From positions 477,363,396 through 477,427,395 of the forward strand of contig NC_085137.1 of the NCBI RefSeq assembly GCF_035046485.1: a stretch of DNA of 64,000 bases, written 5' to 3'. The DNA comes from Aedes albopictus (taxonomy: Eukaryota > Arthropoda > Insecta > Diptera > Culicidae). Under the pieces are notes generated by a model. The model was not told the origin of the DNA and did no database searches. It saw nothing but the letters and a program-made list of their open reading frames with translations. Shown piece after piece: positions 10,641 to 21,700 of this stretch (its first letter is position 1; each line of letters starts with the position of its first letter). Position numbers and translations under genes: made by a program.

Positions 10641-11340
10641 TACAGTGGAACATAGAAACTCCTGGTGGATTCCTGGATGGAATTTCTGAAGATATTCTCA
10701 GATAGAATTCCTTGGAGGATTCCCTGATCAAATTTCTAGAAGAATCGCCAGATTGAATTTGTTGAACAATCCACAGAATGAGTTTCTAGAAGAATCTCCA
10801 AATGGAATTCCTGGAGGAATCCAAAAATGGACTCTTGGAAGAATCCTCGGATCGAATTTCTGGAGCAATCTCCTGATTGAATCTCTCGAAGAATCCACAG
10901 ATCGATTTTTGTTAAAAAAAACCCTAGATTGAATTCCTGGAGGAATAATTAAATAGGATTCCTGAATGTATCCCTATTTAGAATTTTCTGGAAGAATCCC
11001 TAGATTGTATTGCTGGAGGACTCTTATGGTGCAATTTCTGGAGGAATCAGGAATCCTCAGATGCAATTTTTGGAACAATTCCTAGATATAATTAAGGGAA
11101 GCTCCACATATTATTCGGAATCTACAGAAAAAAAAAATCCTGGAGGAATCGCCACACGTAATTCTGGAAGAACCTCCAGAACAAATTCCTGGAGGAATCC
11201 TCAGAAAGATAGTCACAGTAATATTCAGAAAGAAATCCTGGATGAATTCCCCAAGGAATCTCCAGAATCTCCTGAGCGATTCGCAGGAGTAACTTTCAAG
11301 GTGGATTTTAGGACCAATCCAGAAAAGATCTAGAATGACC
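10640..11340. repeat. Degenerate minisatellite, CTGGAGGAATCC type
   Basis: Tandem degraded units near GAATTTCTGGAGGAATCC with CAGATT spacers, about 35-45 bp long. It resembles the array at 1-1050 in motif and decay. Reading frames inside it are by-products of the repeat. Confidence 0.8.
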
Positions 11341-11376
11341 AATCCAGAGAAGGTCTAGAGTGCTAGTGCTCAACCC

Positions 11377-11743
11377 AGTGGCCCTATGCACCCTCTGAGG
11401 TGCGCAGAATATATAAGCATAACGAATCTCAGCCTGCAACCGCTCGATACGAGCCGCCTTGAGTTGCGAACCGCGCTGCTTGTTCGGCGACTCCAGTTGC
11501 AGTCCCGTCCGCAGTTCGTGAATTACATTCACCTGCTTTTCCGTTCGTTTTTCTCTTCTACTGCTACTGCAAAGAGAAAAGAAATAATTTAATTTTTTGA
11601 ATACAAATTGATTTAAAAATACACTTACACAACTTCTCATTCTTGTCCTGGAGTCGGCCTTCTGATAACTGATGTTCTCTCAGCTGATCGATAACGTGAG
11701 CAACGGGGGCTGCTGAGGCGGTGGCGGTGCGCCGGATCATCAT
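11377..11743 (-). pseudogene. Possible two-exon coiled-coil coding fragment, unrecognised
   Basis: On the minus strand, an ATG at 11743 opens a run reading VAHVIDQLREHQLSEGRL and ends at a strong donor (GTAAGTG after 11629). A second block downstream on that strand (11566 to about 11400) follows a pyrimidine-rich tract and CAG, and reads VNVIHELRTGLQLESPNKQR then QLKAARIERLQAEI. Both look like charged helical coding sequence. The two blocks join out of frame at the strongest donor; using GTGTAAG two bases earlier restores the frame. I do not recognise the protein. It may be the 5' end of a real gene, or a copied gene fragment. Confidence 0.3.
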
Positions 11744-12429
11744 CCGGTCGTTTGTTTTTAATGATCGCTTGATTCAGCGGCGGACCTGTTTGTTGAATTC
11801 TTCAATGCATCACTTCTGGATGCTGTCGCACTCGCACGGGCACGGTGGGGGAAATCTTTCACCTGAAGAAAAAAATCTGATTGTAGTAAAGTGATATAAA
11901 CATGACAAAATTACATAATATGTATTATAATATAATATTATTATAATGCAAACTCACCTCGGGAACTCAGCCCAGGACCAGCGGAACTGTTTTTTTTTTC
12001 ATCCATGCATCCGTCCATACATGTTTTTTTGCGTTGCACTGGAGCCCGCATGCAGAAGTTCGGGTCGTTTTGACGTTTGTTGCCGTTCTTCGAATCTGAG
12101 TCGAATTTCACATGAGTGAGAGGAAAGATGAAACTTAACATTCGGTCTCCTTCTCTCACACGGCGCAAAGGCAAACGTCAAAATGATCGAAGCTTGACGG
12201 TTTGATTTTTCGTCGATATATTCGGCACTGGGGTGTTGCGCATGATGTTTCGAGTGGATAGGTGCCAGGCGGCGCCGCTGTATATGTGAAAAACACATGG
12301 AACACGAGCGCCGTCTATGATTCCGTAGCGCAAACATTTCTGCTTGTTTACACTGTTATCACGTTTACCGCATTTATCAGAAAAGCGCCACTACCGGCAC
12401 TTTAGCATAAGCGCAGCTGCTTACTTCCT
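11744..12429. other. Unassigned unique DNA
   Basis: Mixed-composition sequence with a T9 run and a TTATAATATAATATT patch. Frames of 77-112 codons on the minus strand (11941-12337) are arginine- and histidine-rich and show no recognisable domain. It could be 5' flank or untranslated sequence of the fragment at 11377-11743. I see no firm feature. Confidence 0.4.
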
Positions 12430-12900
12430 ATTGGCGAATTAAAATTAATTTTTACTTAAATTTGACAGTTCAACACTTAAACTTGACAGTTTTCCTAAGG
12501 AAATAATTATCGAACTGTCAAGTTTAAGTGAAAATTAATTTTATGCAATTCAGTATCATTATTTAAATTTTATATAACTCATTTTAGTATAATAATGGCC
12601 AATTTTTCCGAACTGGTTCATTATGCAACTGAAATGAGTTGCATAATGAAAAATAGTTGTATAATGTTCATAATGCAACTCATTTGAGTTGCATTATGAA
12701 TATTATGCAACTCAAATGGGTTGCATTATAAAAAAATCATTGCATAAAATTTTGTATGGAACTCGTTGCAAAAAGTTGATTTTTTCAGCACTCATCGTAT
12801 TTATCCAACTCGGCAAGCCTCGTTGGATAAATGTACGACTCGTGCTGAAAAAATCAACTTTTTGCAACTCATTACATAAATAACTATCAATTCGCCAATT
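12430..12900. mobile_element. Multi-hairpin MITE
   Basis: The outer ends TTGGCGAATT (12431) and AATTCGCCAA (12890) are inverted. Inside are three further inverted pairs: TTAATTTTTACTTAAATTTG against its match at 12515-12545; repeated CATTATGCAACTCA units at 12620-12735 in both orientations; and a near-perfect hairpin at 12768-12867 (AAAGTTGATTTTTTCAGCAC, loop CGGCAAGCC). Related sequence with the same GTTGGATAAATGTACGACTCG arm is at 26140-26220. Confidence 0.75.
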
Positions 12901-13136
12901 GACACAGACCCTTAGAAAAAATCATGTAAATTGGATGCACATAAAAGGAGCGGCCCGTTTGAGACAAATTTACGTCTTCTATCACAAATAAAGTCGAGCT
13001 AGCAATCGCTAGAGCCGAAGCGAGAGATAAAACATACGTATGTAAAAAAACAAAACGGACTTGAAATCTGATCTGCTGATAGAGAGGCACGTGCCATACC
13101 TCTCGACTGTATCTCCGAGTTGTAAAACAAACAATA

Positions 13137-14458
13137 GAGTAATGCGGGGCAAAAGTTCGCACGGGGCAAAAGTTCGCAGTGGGTCTTTTTCTGAGCACGA
13201 GTTTAGAACCCAAACAAATCTGTATGGGTTCGACACATAATCAGGTCAGCTACCCGTCAATAAAATTTGGAACGATTTCGTTATGGTTTGGTAGAGTTAT
13301 GCGAAAAAATGTGTTTCTAGGGGTTTTGATAGAATTTTGGACTTTTTGGAATAAGAATTCGTAGCAATAGGAAGAAAAAGAATCTCATAACCTCTTTATG
13401 TCGGAGAATCGTTATTCCATAGTAGTTCGAGAGATGCACTCGAATAAACAATAAACTACTAGTGCTTCTTGCAGAAAGGGACATTGTTAAAACCTCGACA
13501 GTGGGGCAAAAGTTCGCAGTAGCTGTGGGGCAAAAGTTCGCACTAGATTTCTGAGTCTAGTCCATCAATATAATTACAGAATCTTCGAAGCAATGATAAT
13601 TTCGTATAGAAACTACTATATATGCAAAATATGAGTAGTATGCACCATGAGATCGTTGCGACAGAGGGTCTTAACTTAGTTTTGTAAGAAGATTGATTGT
13701 AAGGCAAACATTATGTTTACGCATTTAAATCAATAAATGAAAGAAAGCTAAAAAAACATTTAAAAACATTATCTTCGTCATCCTGGTCGTGTCTTTTCGT
13801 ATGTTTCTGAAGGTCTTATGTTCATCTACTTTACCGGGGTCTTTCATGGCTTAGTTTGTAAATTCACAGTTATAGTCCATCACCATACTGGCGGGGATAA
13901 GATTCGATAACAGTCCCGTTCAACAGTTTTGCTTTGATTTTTTTCATGTATTTTGTGCAACACGTATCTCTATGATTACCCCCCAATGTATTTTGACAAC
14001 TTCAGTAACGCTGTAAAGGACAGCTCATAGTTAATAGTTAATAGAAGTCTTCATAAAACCTACTCTATACAAAAGCTGAACACCAGGTCGTATTCCAGTT
14101 GGGTCGTAATTCTAAGAACAGAAAGAAACCGATTTCATGGCCAGAGTGAAAAGATGAACATGAATTAACATGAAATAAATTAACATCCTACCAATAAACT
14201 ACCCTGTACAAGGTGCGAACTTTTGCCCCGCATAATGCGAACTTTTGCCCCCACTATGGGGCAAAAGTTCGCATTGGAGTACTTGTTTTAAAAATTGTAT
14301 TACTAAAACTACAGAAGGAACGCGAAAAAATCTAGTACTACGTTTTGAAGGCAACATGATAGGGACCCGTTTAACGAAGAAAAACGGTATTATTTTCTTT
14401 TCGTTCAATAGTTATTTTGTGAAGTCTGTTAGGTGCGAACTTTTGCCCCGCATTACTC
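13137..14458. mobile_element. 1.3-kb TA-flanked element with repeated terminal motif
   Basis: The ends GAGTAATGCGGGGCAAAAGT and their inverted match ending at 14458 are bordered by TA (13135-13136, 14459-14460). The motif GGGGCAAAAGTTCGCA recurs inside near 13145, 13160, 13502, 13527 and 14255, and inverted near 14210 and 14230. No transposase frame is present. The interior is otherwise AT-rich with no feature I can name. Confidence 0.85.
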
Positions 14459-14482
14459 TAAATGTAAAACTGTTTCTACGTA

Positions 14483-14697
14483 GGGTATTGGTTCCCTTAT
14501 TAAGCATGTGGCTCCCATTTTCATCCTACGAAAATCAAAGGATTGAAGCGTTGTTTGTTTTGTTTCATATTTTTGTATTTTTTGTTAGAAATGAGCACGC
14601 ATGAAAACAAAAAGAACGGAATCAATCGGTGCCGTATTCGCTTGTTTTCGAATAGGATGAAAATGGGAGCATGAGATTACTGATGGCACACATACCC
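14483..14697. mobile_element. TA-flanked MITE
   Basis: Ends GGGTATTGG and CATACCC lie inside TA (14481-14482 and 14698-14699). The inner inverted pair GCTCCCATTTTCATCCTA (from 14511) and TAGGATGAAAATGGGAGC (to 14670) gives a strong stem. Part of it (GGAATCAATCGGTGCCG and TTTTCGAATAGGATGAA) is repeated near 24945 and 27290-27340. Confidence 0.75.
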
Positions 14698-15360
14698 TAT
14701 CTGGTCAGATAAATTTGTTGACATCTTGTGCAACCAACTCGAACTTACATGATGGATGTAAAATTGAGTCAAATTTGCCATTCAGTCATGAAATGTTTAC
14801 GTATGTTGATGGTTTACGTCATGTGTAAATTCCTTATTTTTTAAGAGTGTAGATTTGTGTACTACAAGATCAGCCTCACCGCTGTGTCAAATGTACATAC
14901 ACAGTTACTTTTCCGGCTCTGGCGCTGTTATGAGAACAAAATTAACAATTATTATTGCACTGATCGATTCCTGATAATGCATGTCATCGTTCAGAGAGAA
15001 ACTTATTTAATAATTGTGATCTTTGCTCCCATACCATGGACTTAATTTGTCACTTGTGTTTTGTTGAAAGAATATTTTATTGCACGAGAAAGGCACCATC
15101 ACCGCTAGGTGGATTAATAAGGGTTTTTTCGAAAATATGTCGCAGAAGTGTCCAGCGAGTGTGTTCATACGTTTAGTGCCTAAAATCATTTATAACAATA
15201 AACATGGACATGGACAGCTCCGCTAATCATCATCTAACGTTTAGTGTACTGCAATATCGTAAGCTCACAAAATAGACTTAAAAACGTTCTTCTTCTCCAC
15301 TCATTTTTAAAACTTTAAGGAAATATTCTGAAACTACCAGACTGTAGTGGGATTTAGGAA
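14698..15360. other. No gene seen
   Basis: AT-rich sequence with frames of 60-62 codons only, none with a motif. Nothing firmer than background can be supported. Confidence 0.5.
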
Positions 15361-15363
15361 ATA

Positions 15364-16088
15364 CAGGCGTAGCGTGGCTCAAAATACCACATGTCAAAAA
15401 GTTCGATTGGCCCCCTTCTCATTTCGTTCTATATGACACCACGATGCTCTGGTCAAATTTTCAGCTAAATCCGTTAACATTAGGGCGGTGCTAAACTCAT
15501 TTGAAGTTTGTATGGGAGTTTATATGGGAAAACATCGTTTTTAGCATTTTTCTCATGAGGGGCACTATTTTTACTTAAAACACATAACCGATTGTATAGA
15601 ACTATAGTCTCACATGTGTTGAAAAACTTTGTCGAAGACCGCAAAGTCATCCGAAGCTTGTAAGAAAAGATATTACACGCAGACCATCTGGTGGTGCTTA
15701 ACATTTAACATGTAAAGGAATAACAATAGCAATAAAATCTCATTGAATGGACACGTACTGTCTAGGCTTTATCTTTTTTCGCAAGTGTCTGATTACGTTG
15801 CGGTCTTCGGCAAAGTTTTTCGGCATATCCCAGGCTATATTTCTATAGGATCGATTACGTGTTTTAAGAAAAATTAGAACCCCTCAGAAGAAAATTGCAA
15901 AAAACGATGTTTTCCCATATAAACTCCCATACAAACTTCAAACGAGTTTAGCATCGCTCAAATGTTAACGGATTTAGCTAAAAATTTGACCAGAGCATCG
16001 TGGCGTCATATAGAACGAAATGAGAAGGGGGCCCATCGAACTTTTTAACATGTGGTTTTGTCATACAAGCTTGAGCCACCCTAATACA
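15364..16088. mobile_element. Foldback element with ~300-bp inverted arms
   Basis: The left arm (15364-15690) and right arm (15756-16088) are inverted copies; shared blocks include TCTCATTTCGTTCTATATGA, CGATGCTCTGGTCAAATTTT and TGGGAAAACATCGTTTTT. The short spacer (about 15690-15756) holds nothing recognisable. The arms are diverged by scattered mismatches, so the copy is not new. No transposase. Confidence 0.88.
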
Positions 16089-16444
16089 GGGGCTATAAAA
16101 CCGGTGACATAGTACAATGTCGGAAAGTGAATGAACGTCGAATTTTGGTTTCGTTCAACATTTCTCATGCAATCTTTCAATGCGTCCCTCTCTCATTGTA
16201 ATCCCCCCCTCCTCTCATGGAGGTTGAAACTTTAAATGAGGATGATTATGGTGGCTAAAAATGGCGATACAACATACAAACGTTATTTTATCAAATTTCA
16301 ACAGTTTTTTCGGTTATATTGGACCATTTAGGTGGATTAATCATCTTTTAAAATTACAAAAGTTTTTTTAGTCTTGGATATATTGTTTTCTAAGTAGGCT
16401 TACTATATATGATCAATAAAATTAACTTATATTCATAGATAGGC

Positions 16445-16730
16445 GATTTAGAATACTTTGACCCATTCTCACCCCCTCTAAGGGGTGAGATTGGGTCAAT
16501 TTTCAAACATTTGTAGTTTAGTAAGCAATTCATATAATGTAATACTTTCTTGCTAAACATTCAATACCACATAGAAGAGTATACATACCAAATAAAAAGT
16601 TATTCCGACTTCAATTGCATTTGTTATTTAACAAACAATCTTTGAGTATCCTTTTTTGACCCATTCTCACCCCCAACGACGGTACTCCATCCGACGTTAG
16701 ATTTCATNNNNNNNNNNNNNNNNNNNNNNN
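16445..16730. mobile_element. Partial MITE ending in an assembly gap
   Basis: A perfect short palindrome TTGACCCA..TCTCACCCC / GGGGTGAGA..TGGGTCAA sits at 16460-16500, and TTGACCCATTCTCACCCCC recurs at 16657-16675. The sequence then runs into 23 N (16708-16730), so the right end cannot be seen. Confidence 0.5.
16708..16730. other. Assembly gap (23 N)
   Basis: The bases are given as N. Features either side cannot be joined with certainty. Confidence 0.99.
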
Positions 16731-16816
16731 TTAAAGACATTGGCTCGGACATTTCATTATTCTTGCGGCTCCCTCCTTCGGGTTGAAAAGCCGGGAAATC
16801 TTCCTCCATTGGTCAG
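16731..16816 (-). pseudogene. Short coding-like start, truncated by the gap
   Basis: A minus-strand frame starts at an ATG near 16809 and reads MEEDFPAFQPEGGSRKNN before running into the gap. Its biased, hydrophilic start resembles the beginning of an ORF1 of a non-LTR element or of a small gene, but there is too little to assign. The flank to 16930 (minus-strand upstream) is GC-richer than its surroundings. Confidence 0.25.
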
Positions 16817-16930
16817 CGTTTGCACTGCTAACACCTAAAAATCACCGCCCTGCCACAGAACACTTTTTCACTTCACTTTTTCCACTCTACTCCAGGTCAG
16901 GATGGCCGCCCTCGTTGAGTAGCTGATACT

Positions 16931-17655
16931 GGTGGGGAGTGAGACATCTAAATATCTTAGAATTTGCTCTTTAAAATCTATCGATTTGTATCACCCCAGC
17001 ATACCCATAAAGCTTCGAATTCATCTTCTGGTTCTCACTGGAATTCACCTAAGATCAGTGAATCCAAAATCGCACACACTTAAATGATAATGACAATATC
17101 CTTACTTTTAAATGTTGGGACAAAAAATTATGTATCTTTATCGTTGTTGCGTCCACTACACAATAATGATAAATTGCTTTGCGATACAATCACGACAATG
17201 TTGTATCGTCACAACGACATGTTTCTTGAGCAAGCGACATTAAACTATATGCAACAAAATTAAATCCGATCATGTGACATACATGCCCCACCCAGAGAGA
17301 GAGGCATTTCTCTAATTCTTATGTGTTGTCGCGTGACGCATGTGCTGTGCTTGTCAACTTCAAACATTACATTGCGAACATTTCAAAAGGTCATATCTAC
17401 AAAAGCGACAGTCTTTCAATATCCCGTTTTTTTCTTGTTAATTTTGCTTACTAATTCGGATTTTTATGTTACAATATATAAATATAATTCGATAATTCGA
17501 TATGTACTGTATAACTAAGCTAAATCATTACATTGACGTTGTTAAATTTTTGTGTAGAAAAAGATAACAAAAATTGTTTTTGAGGATAGTACCTATTCAA
17601 ATGCTCGCGAGTGTTTCTGCAAAAAGTTCTGACAGGTTCGACTAAGTAGAAGTGA
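16931..17655. other. No gene seen
   Basis: AT-rich DNA with GTTGCGACA/TGTCGCAAC-like motifs near 17150-17240, which also appear near 28560, 44650 and 46745. They may belong to a dispersed repeat, but I cannot set its ends. Confidence 0.4.
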
Positions 17656-18730
17656 TCACCGGTATAAGTCGTTCTAGAAAGTACCGTAATCCGGGGTAAC
17701 ATTGATCAGAATTTTCGATCTTTCTTGAATAATTCTTTTGTTAAAGCAAACGTTACATGTTTTATATTTTTAAAACAGGTACTGGTCCTCTGAGTATGTG
17801 TTAAGCTACTCGAAAAAGTATTATAAAACTTTAAATCATGTTGAAATAGACTTTTTAATCTAATTTTTGATTTTGTTGATTTGGGGTAACATTGATCATG
17901 TCAGAGATCAATATTCGTTTGTGTTGAAAATACCCTTACTTACTAAATTCGGGGTCGCTGATTTCGAATATGTTGTTCAAATTCTTACAAGTTTTGCACT
18001 TTTTGAGTTATTTCAGGATTAAAATCCTCCAATCCGCGAATAACACCTAAAGGTAGGCAATGGCTAAAGGAATTTGATTGAATTGATATCCCACTTCTAA
18101 TAAATCGTATATTTTATTGAAAAATAGTATTCTCATAAAAGTTTCGGTGATTAAATCCAACTCTAGGATATCATATTGAAGTAACACAGTGATTTCGAAC
18201 CTCATATTGTATCTAGTATTCATGCCATGCATGATTTTTTGGCAATGTATCTCATTGCGTTACGAAACACACTTATGGAAAAATCGATTTATTTCATTGT
18301 TTATGAAATTCAATTATAGTGTATTACATGTCATTCGATAGCTAAATAATGGCAGATTACGATATACCATTCGATAGCAGAAACGGATTCAATGTAAAAT
18401 GCTTGTTTGAACATTTCATGAGGGCGGTCAATCCGATCAATGTTACCCCGCTGATCAATGATACCCCGTTTTACGGTACATACAAACCGTAATGAATTAA
18501 TCGGTCGCCGGTCGCGAGAACAAGGAAAATTTATCGGAAAAGGTGCGGTGTGTGTTCCGGACGGAAGCGGGCGGACCAAGTGCGGTTTGGTCACCGGTTA
18601 AAGTCGTTCGAGAAAGTATAAACAAAGCGCAATGAATTTGTCTATCGTCGGTCGCGAGAACAAGGAAAATGTATCCGAAAAAGTGCGGAGTGTGTTCCGA
18701 ACGGAAGCGGGCGGACTCAAGTGCGGTTTG
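17656..18730 (+). repeat. 140-bp tandem duplication of the hAT gene 5' end
   Basis: Copy 1 (17656-17683 plus 18479-18590) and copy 2 (18591-18730) share TCACCGGTTAAAGTCGTTC, CGGTCGCGAGAACAAGGAAA and GTGTTCCGGACGGAAGCGGG. Copy 2 contains the start codon and first ~33 codons of the hAT-derived gene. Copy 1 is broken by a MITE at 17684, has lost one base (GGCGGACCAAG against GGCGGACTCAAG), and its ATG is followed at once by AAT TAA, so it cannot encode the protein start. Confidence 0.85.
17684..18476. mobile_element. 793-bp TA-flanked MITE in the duplicated promoter
   Basis: Ends CCGTAATCCGGGGTAACATT and (complement of the right end) CCGTAAAACGGGGTATCATT are bordered by TA at 17682-17683 and 18477-18478. 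The motif GGGGTAACATTGATCA recurs inside near 17883 and inverted near 18437. The interior is AT-rich and non-coding. Confidence 0.87.
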
Positions 18731-21700
18731 GGCGAGAACTGCCAATTTCGTCCAAAAAACTTCATTCTGACCAACTGCCTGCGGCACATCCAAAACATAC
18801 ATCCCGCGAGCTACAATGTTTTGAAACTCGGAAAGCAGATCCCGGAAGAGAAGATCGCGGAGCGAGGGAAAAAGCGCCCAAAAGGTGAAGAAGTTGTGAC
18901 GGCACGGGTATCAAAACGGAAAGTGGTGGGAGGATTAATAAAAATTGTAACGTGCCACGACGCACCATTCAGTGCAGTGGAGTGGGAGGGAATCAGGGAT
19001 ATTGTGGACCCTTTGCTCAGTGCACTTAATTTAACGATAAATAAACAAAACATTGCTTCTTATGTGAAGGACGCGAGCAATGTCATTGACGGGTTCATTT
19101 CCGAAGAAACAAAGGATTCGATGCTTAGTCTAAAGTTAGACACCACCTCGAAAATGAACAGGAGCGTCATGGCAGTGAGTGTACAATATTACAAGGATCT
19201 GCAGCTTGTGAGAAGATCTCTCGGTAAGTCAATTTTAATTAGATTCTATCTCTTCCTTCTTGGCGCAACGTACCCACTGGAACAAAGCTTGCTTCTCAGC
19301 TACCATAGGTTACTAAAAGGCTTCTCAATGATTGTTTTGCATATGTATATCTCTCCTGATGCCTAAGGAAGTCTTTGAAATTCCCATTACGGAAAAGTTC
19401 CAGCATCGAACAAGAATCGAACCCGTCACCCTTAGGTCATGCTGAATGGTCCACTGCACAAATTCATGCTGGCCTGTTTTCTTTTACAGAAAATTTGACG
19501 TTTGAGAGGTGCCGACACCGCTCAAACGTCAAATTTCGTGTGAGAGTAAGCAGGCCAGAATAAATTCGTGCAGTACTCTGTATGTCAGAACTCCGTCCCA
19601 CCATGATCTCGTCGATTGCAAAGAGAAACAGTAGCGGTGCTAGTATACATCCTTACCTCACACTTGCAACTACCCGGCTGGGGTTGGACAAAACGTCGGT
19701 ATGCAGTATGTCTCGTTAAAGCCCCGTACTGCGTATCGATGAGATTGACCATTTTATCCGGAACTCCTTTGCGTCTCAGGGCGCCCCACAGATTTTCGTG
19801 GTTTAGGCGATCGACAGCTTTTTCGTAATCGATGAATACCACATAGAGGGACTCTTGGAATTCGTTAACCTGCTCCAGTATGATACGGAGCGTGACTCCG
19901 GAATCCTGTCTGCTGCCGCCGGTGAGTCGCGTCTAGTTTCTCCTGTATCCGGTTAAGGATAACTTTACACAGAACTTCGGGAACAATACATAGTAGCATG
20001 GTGCCACGCCACTTGTTGCACACAGTCAGATCCCCCTTTTTGGGAACCTTCAGTAAGACGCCCTGCATCCAGTCAGCCGGAAAAGTCTTCGTGTCCCAGA
20101 TATTACAGAATTGGGTTTTTAAATTAAGAAAAATGTATTGATTTTTTGATTTTATGCGAAAGAGCACCTTTTTCAGAACCACCATAATTTTTGTCAGATT
20201 TTTAGAACTTTATTTTGGTACCTAAAATCGATTTCGAAGAGATTTTTCAAAATCACCTTTTGACAGCTGGTCAACTGCTTGACAGCTCCGCCCAGTACAA
20301 AATGCGACGAGGGGTGATTCGACAAATCGCTCCCATACAAACTTCAAACTGTTTTTTAAACAGGTTCCCGGGTACCAAAATTCATTAAAATTTGGATTTC
20401 GGCTCAGTTTGACATGCAGATTTAGAATATGGACTAATCTCAACCCCGGGGGCTTTGTTGGACTTCATGCTTCGTATGGCTGTTTCAATTTCTTGAGTGC
20501 CTCATAGATGACACAGATGAGGTCACCCGTGAGCCGTACCCTAGGTGGTTTATGCCGAGATGATGATTCGTCTGACGTAGAAACTACAAAAAGTATCAAT
20601 AAAGGCATTCTACTGGTTCCACTGGTGTCCACTGCTCTTCTATGCTGCCACCTTCCGGAACATTCACTAATCGGGTTCCAAGTTCGTCAACGAACGATCT
20701 CTTCAGAACTGGATCTTCTAGCCACCGTGTGTTGAATCGTCGTCCTAGTATTTCCTTCTGCCATTGAATGCGGGCAATAGGGAGCCGGATCTCGCCGATT
20801 TGAAGGTGATGATCAGACGCGATATCGGCGCTGCGTTTAGTTCGGACATCAAGGCTCCGTCTCCATTTTCGACTGATGCCGATATGGTTTTCAGTATGTC
20901 CATCACGAGAGACCCACGTGACTTTATACACTTCAAGCATAACTTTTCAATCCGACGTAACTCGAGAATGTAAACAAATCCGGGTTTACTGCTGCATGCA
21001 TGATTCATAAAGCAAATTAAAGAATCCACATCACTGTTTGATGATTTATTGCTTAATTTGTTTAACTAAGCATATTTTTCGAAACGACGTATCTAACTAT
21101 ATTGATGTTTACAACTTTACTGATAGATACACCGTTTTGATATATGAGAAAACCAAACGACGAATCTAGTCAAAATCAAAAGTAACAGATACACCAAACT
21201 GGCACCATACAAAAGCAACGTATCTGGCATGACGTATCTCTAACCAACTCGGTGTATGTGTATTGTTGTCAAAATTCATTGTGAAAATGATATGGAATGA
21301 GTAGGTTTTGTTTCTTACCTAGTGCAAGCTATATCCCTGGTGATGTTAAGCACGAAAAAACTTATGAAAAGTCTTTTTTATAAAAAACTATTTTAGTGAA
21401 ATGGTCGTCAACATTGACCATGAATTTACTCAGATCAGTGAAAAAGTTAGATACGTCGATTTGAAAAATTATGCTTGACTTGTCGATGGGGGAAGCACGA
21501 GCCCCCCAATCACCAGGCCCAGACCCTCTGGACGTACCTCCTCAATCTAGCAGAAGCCAGAAGCCCAAAAGGTGCCCAGGCTACCAGCTAATTTTTAGCT
21601 CGCGGTCTTTGTCATCGACTGACCCGTGGAAGTTAGGGACTTGTGAGGACCACAGCTATGTTGGACGCTCTCACCGTTTTGCAGCCCAAGACCAAGTATA

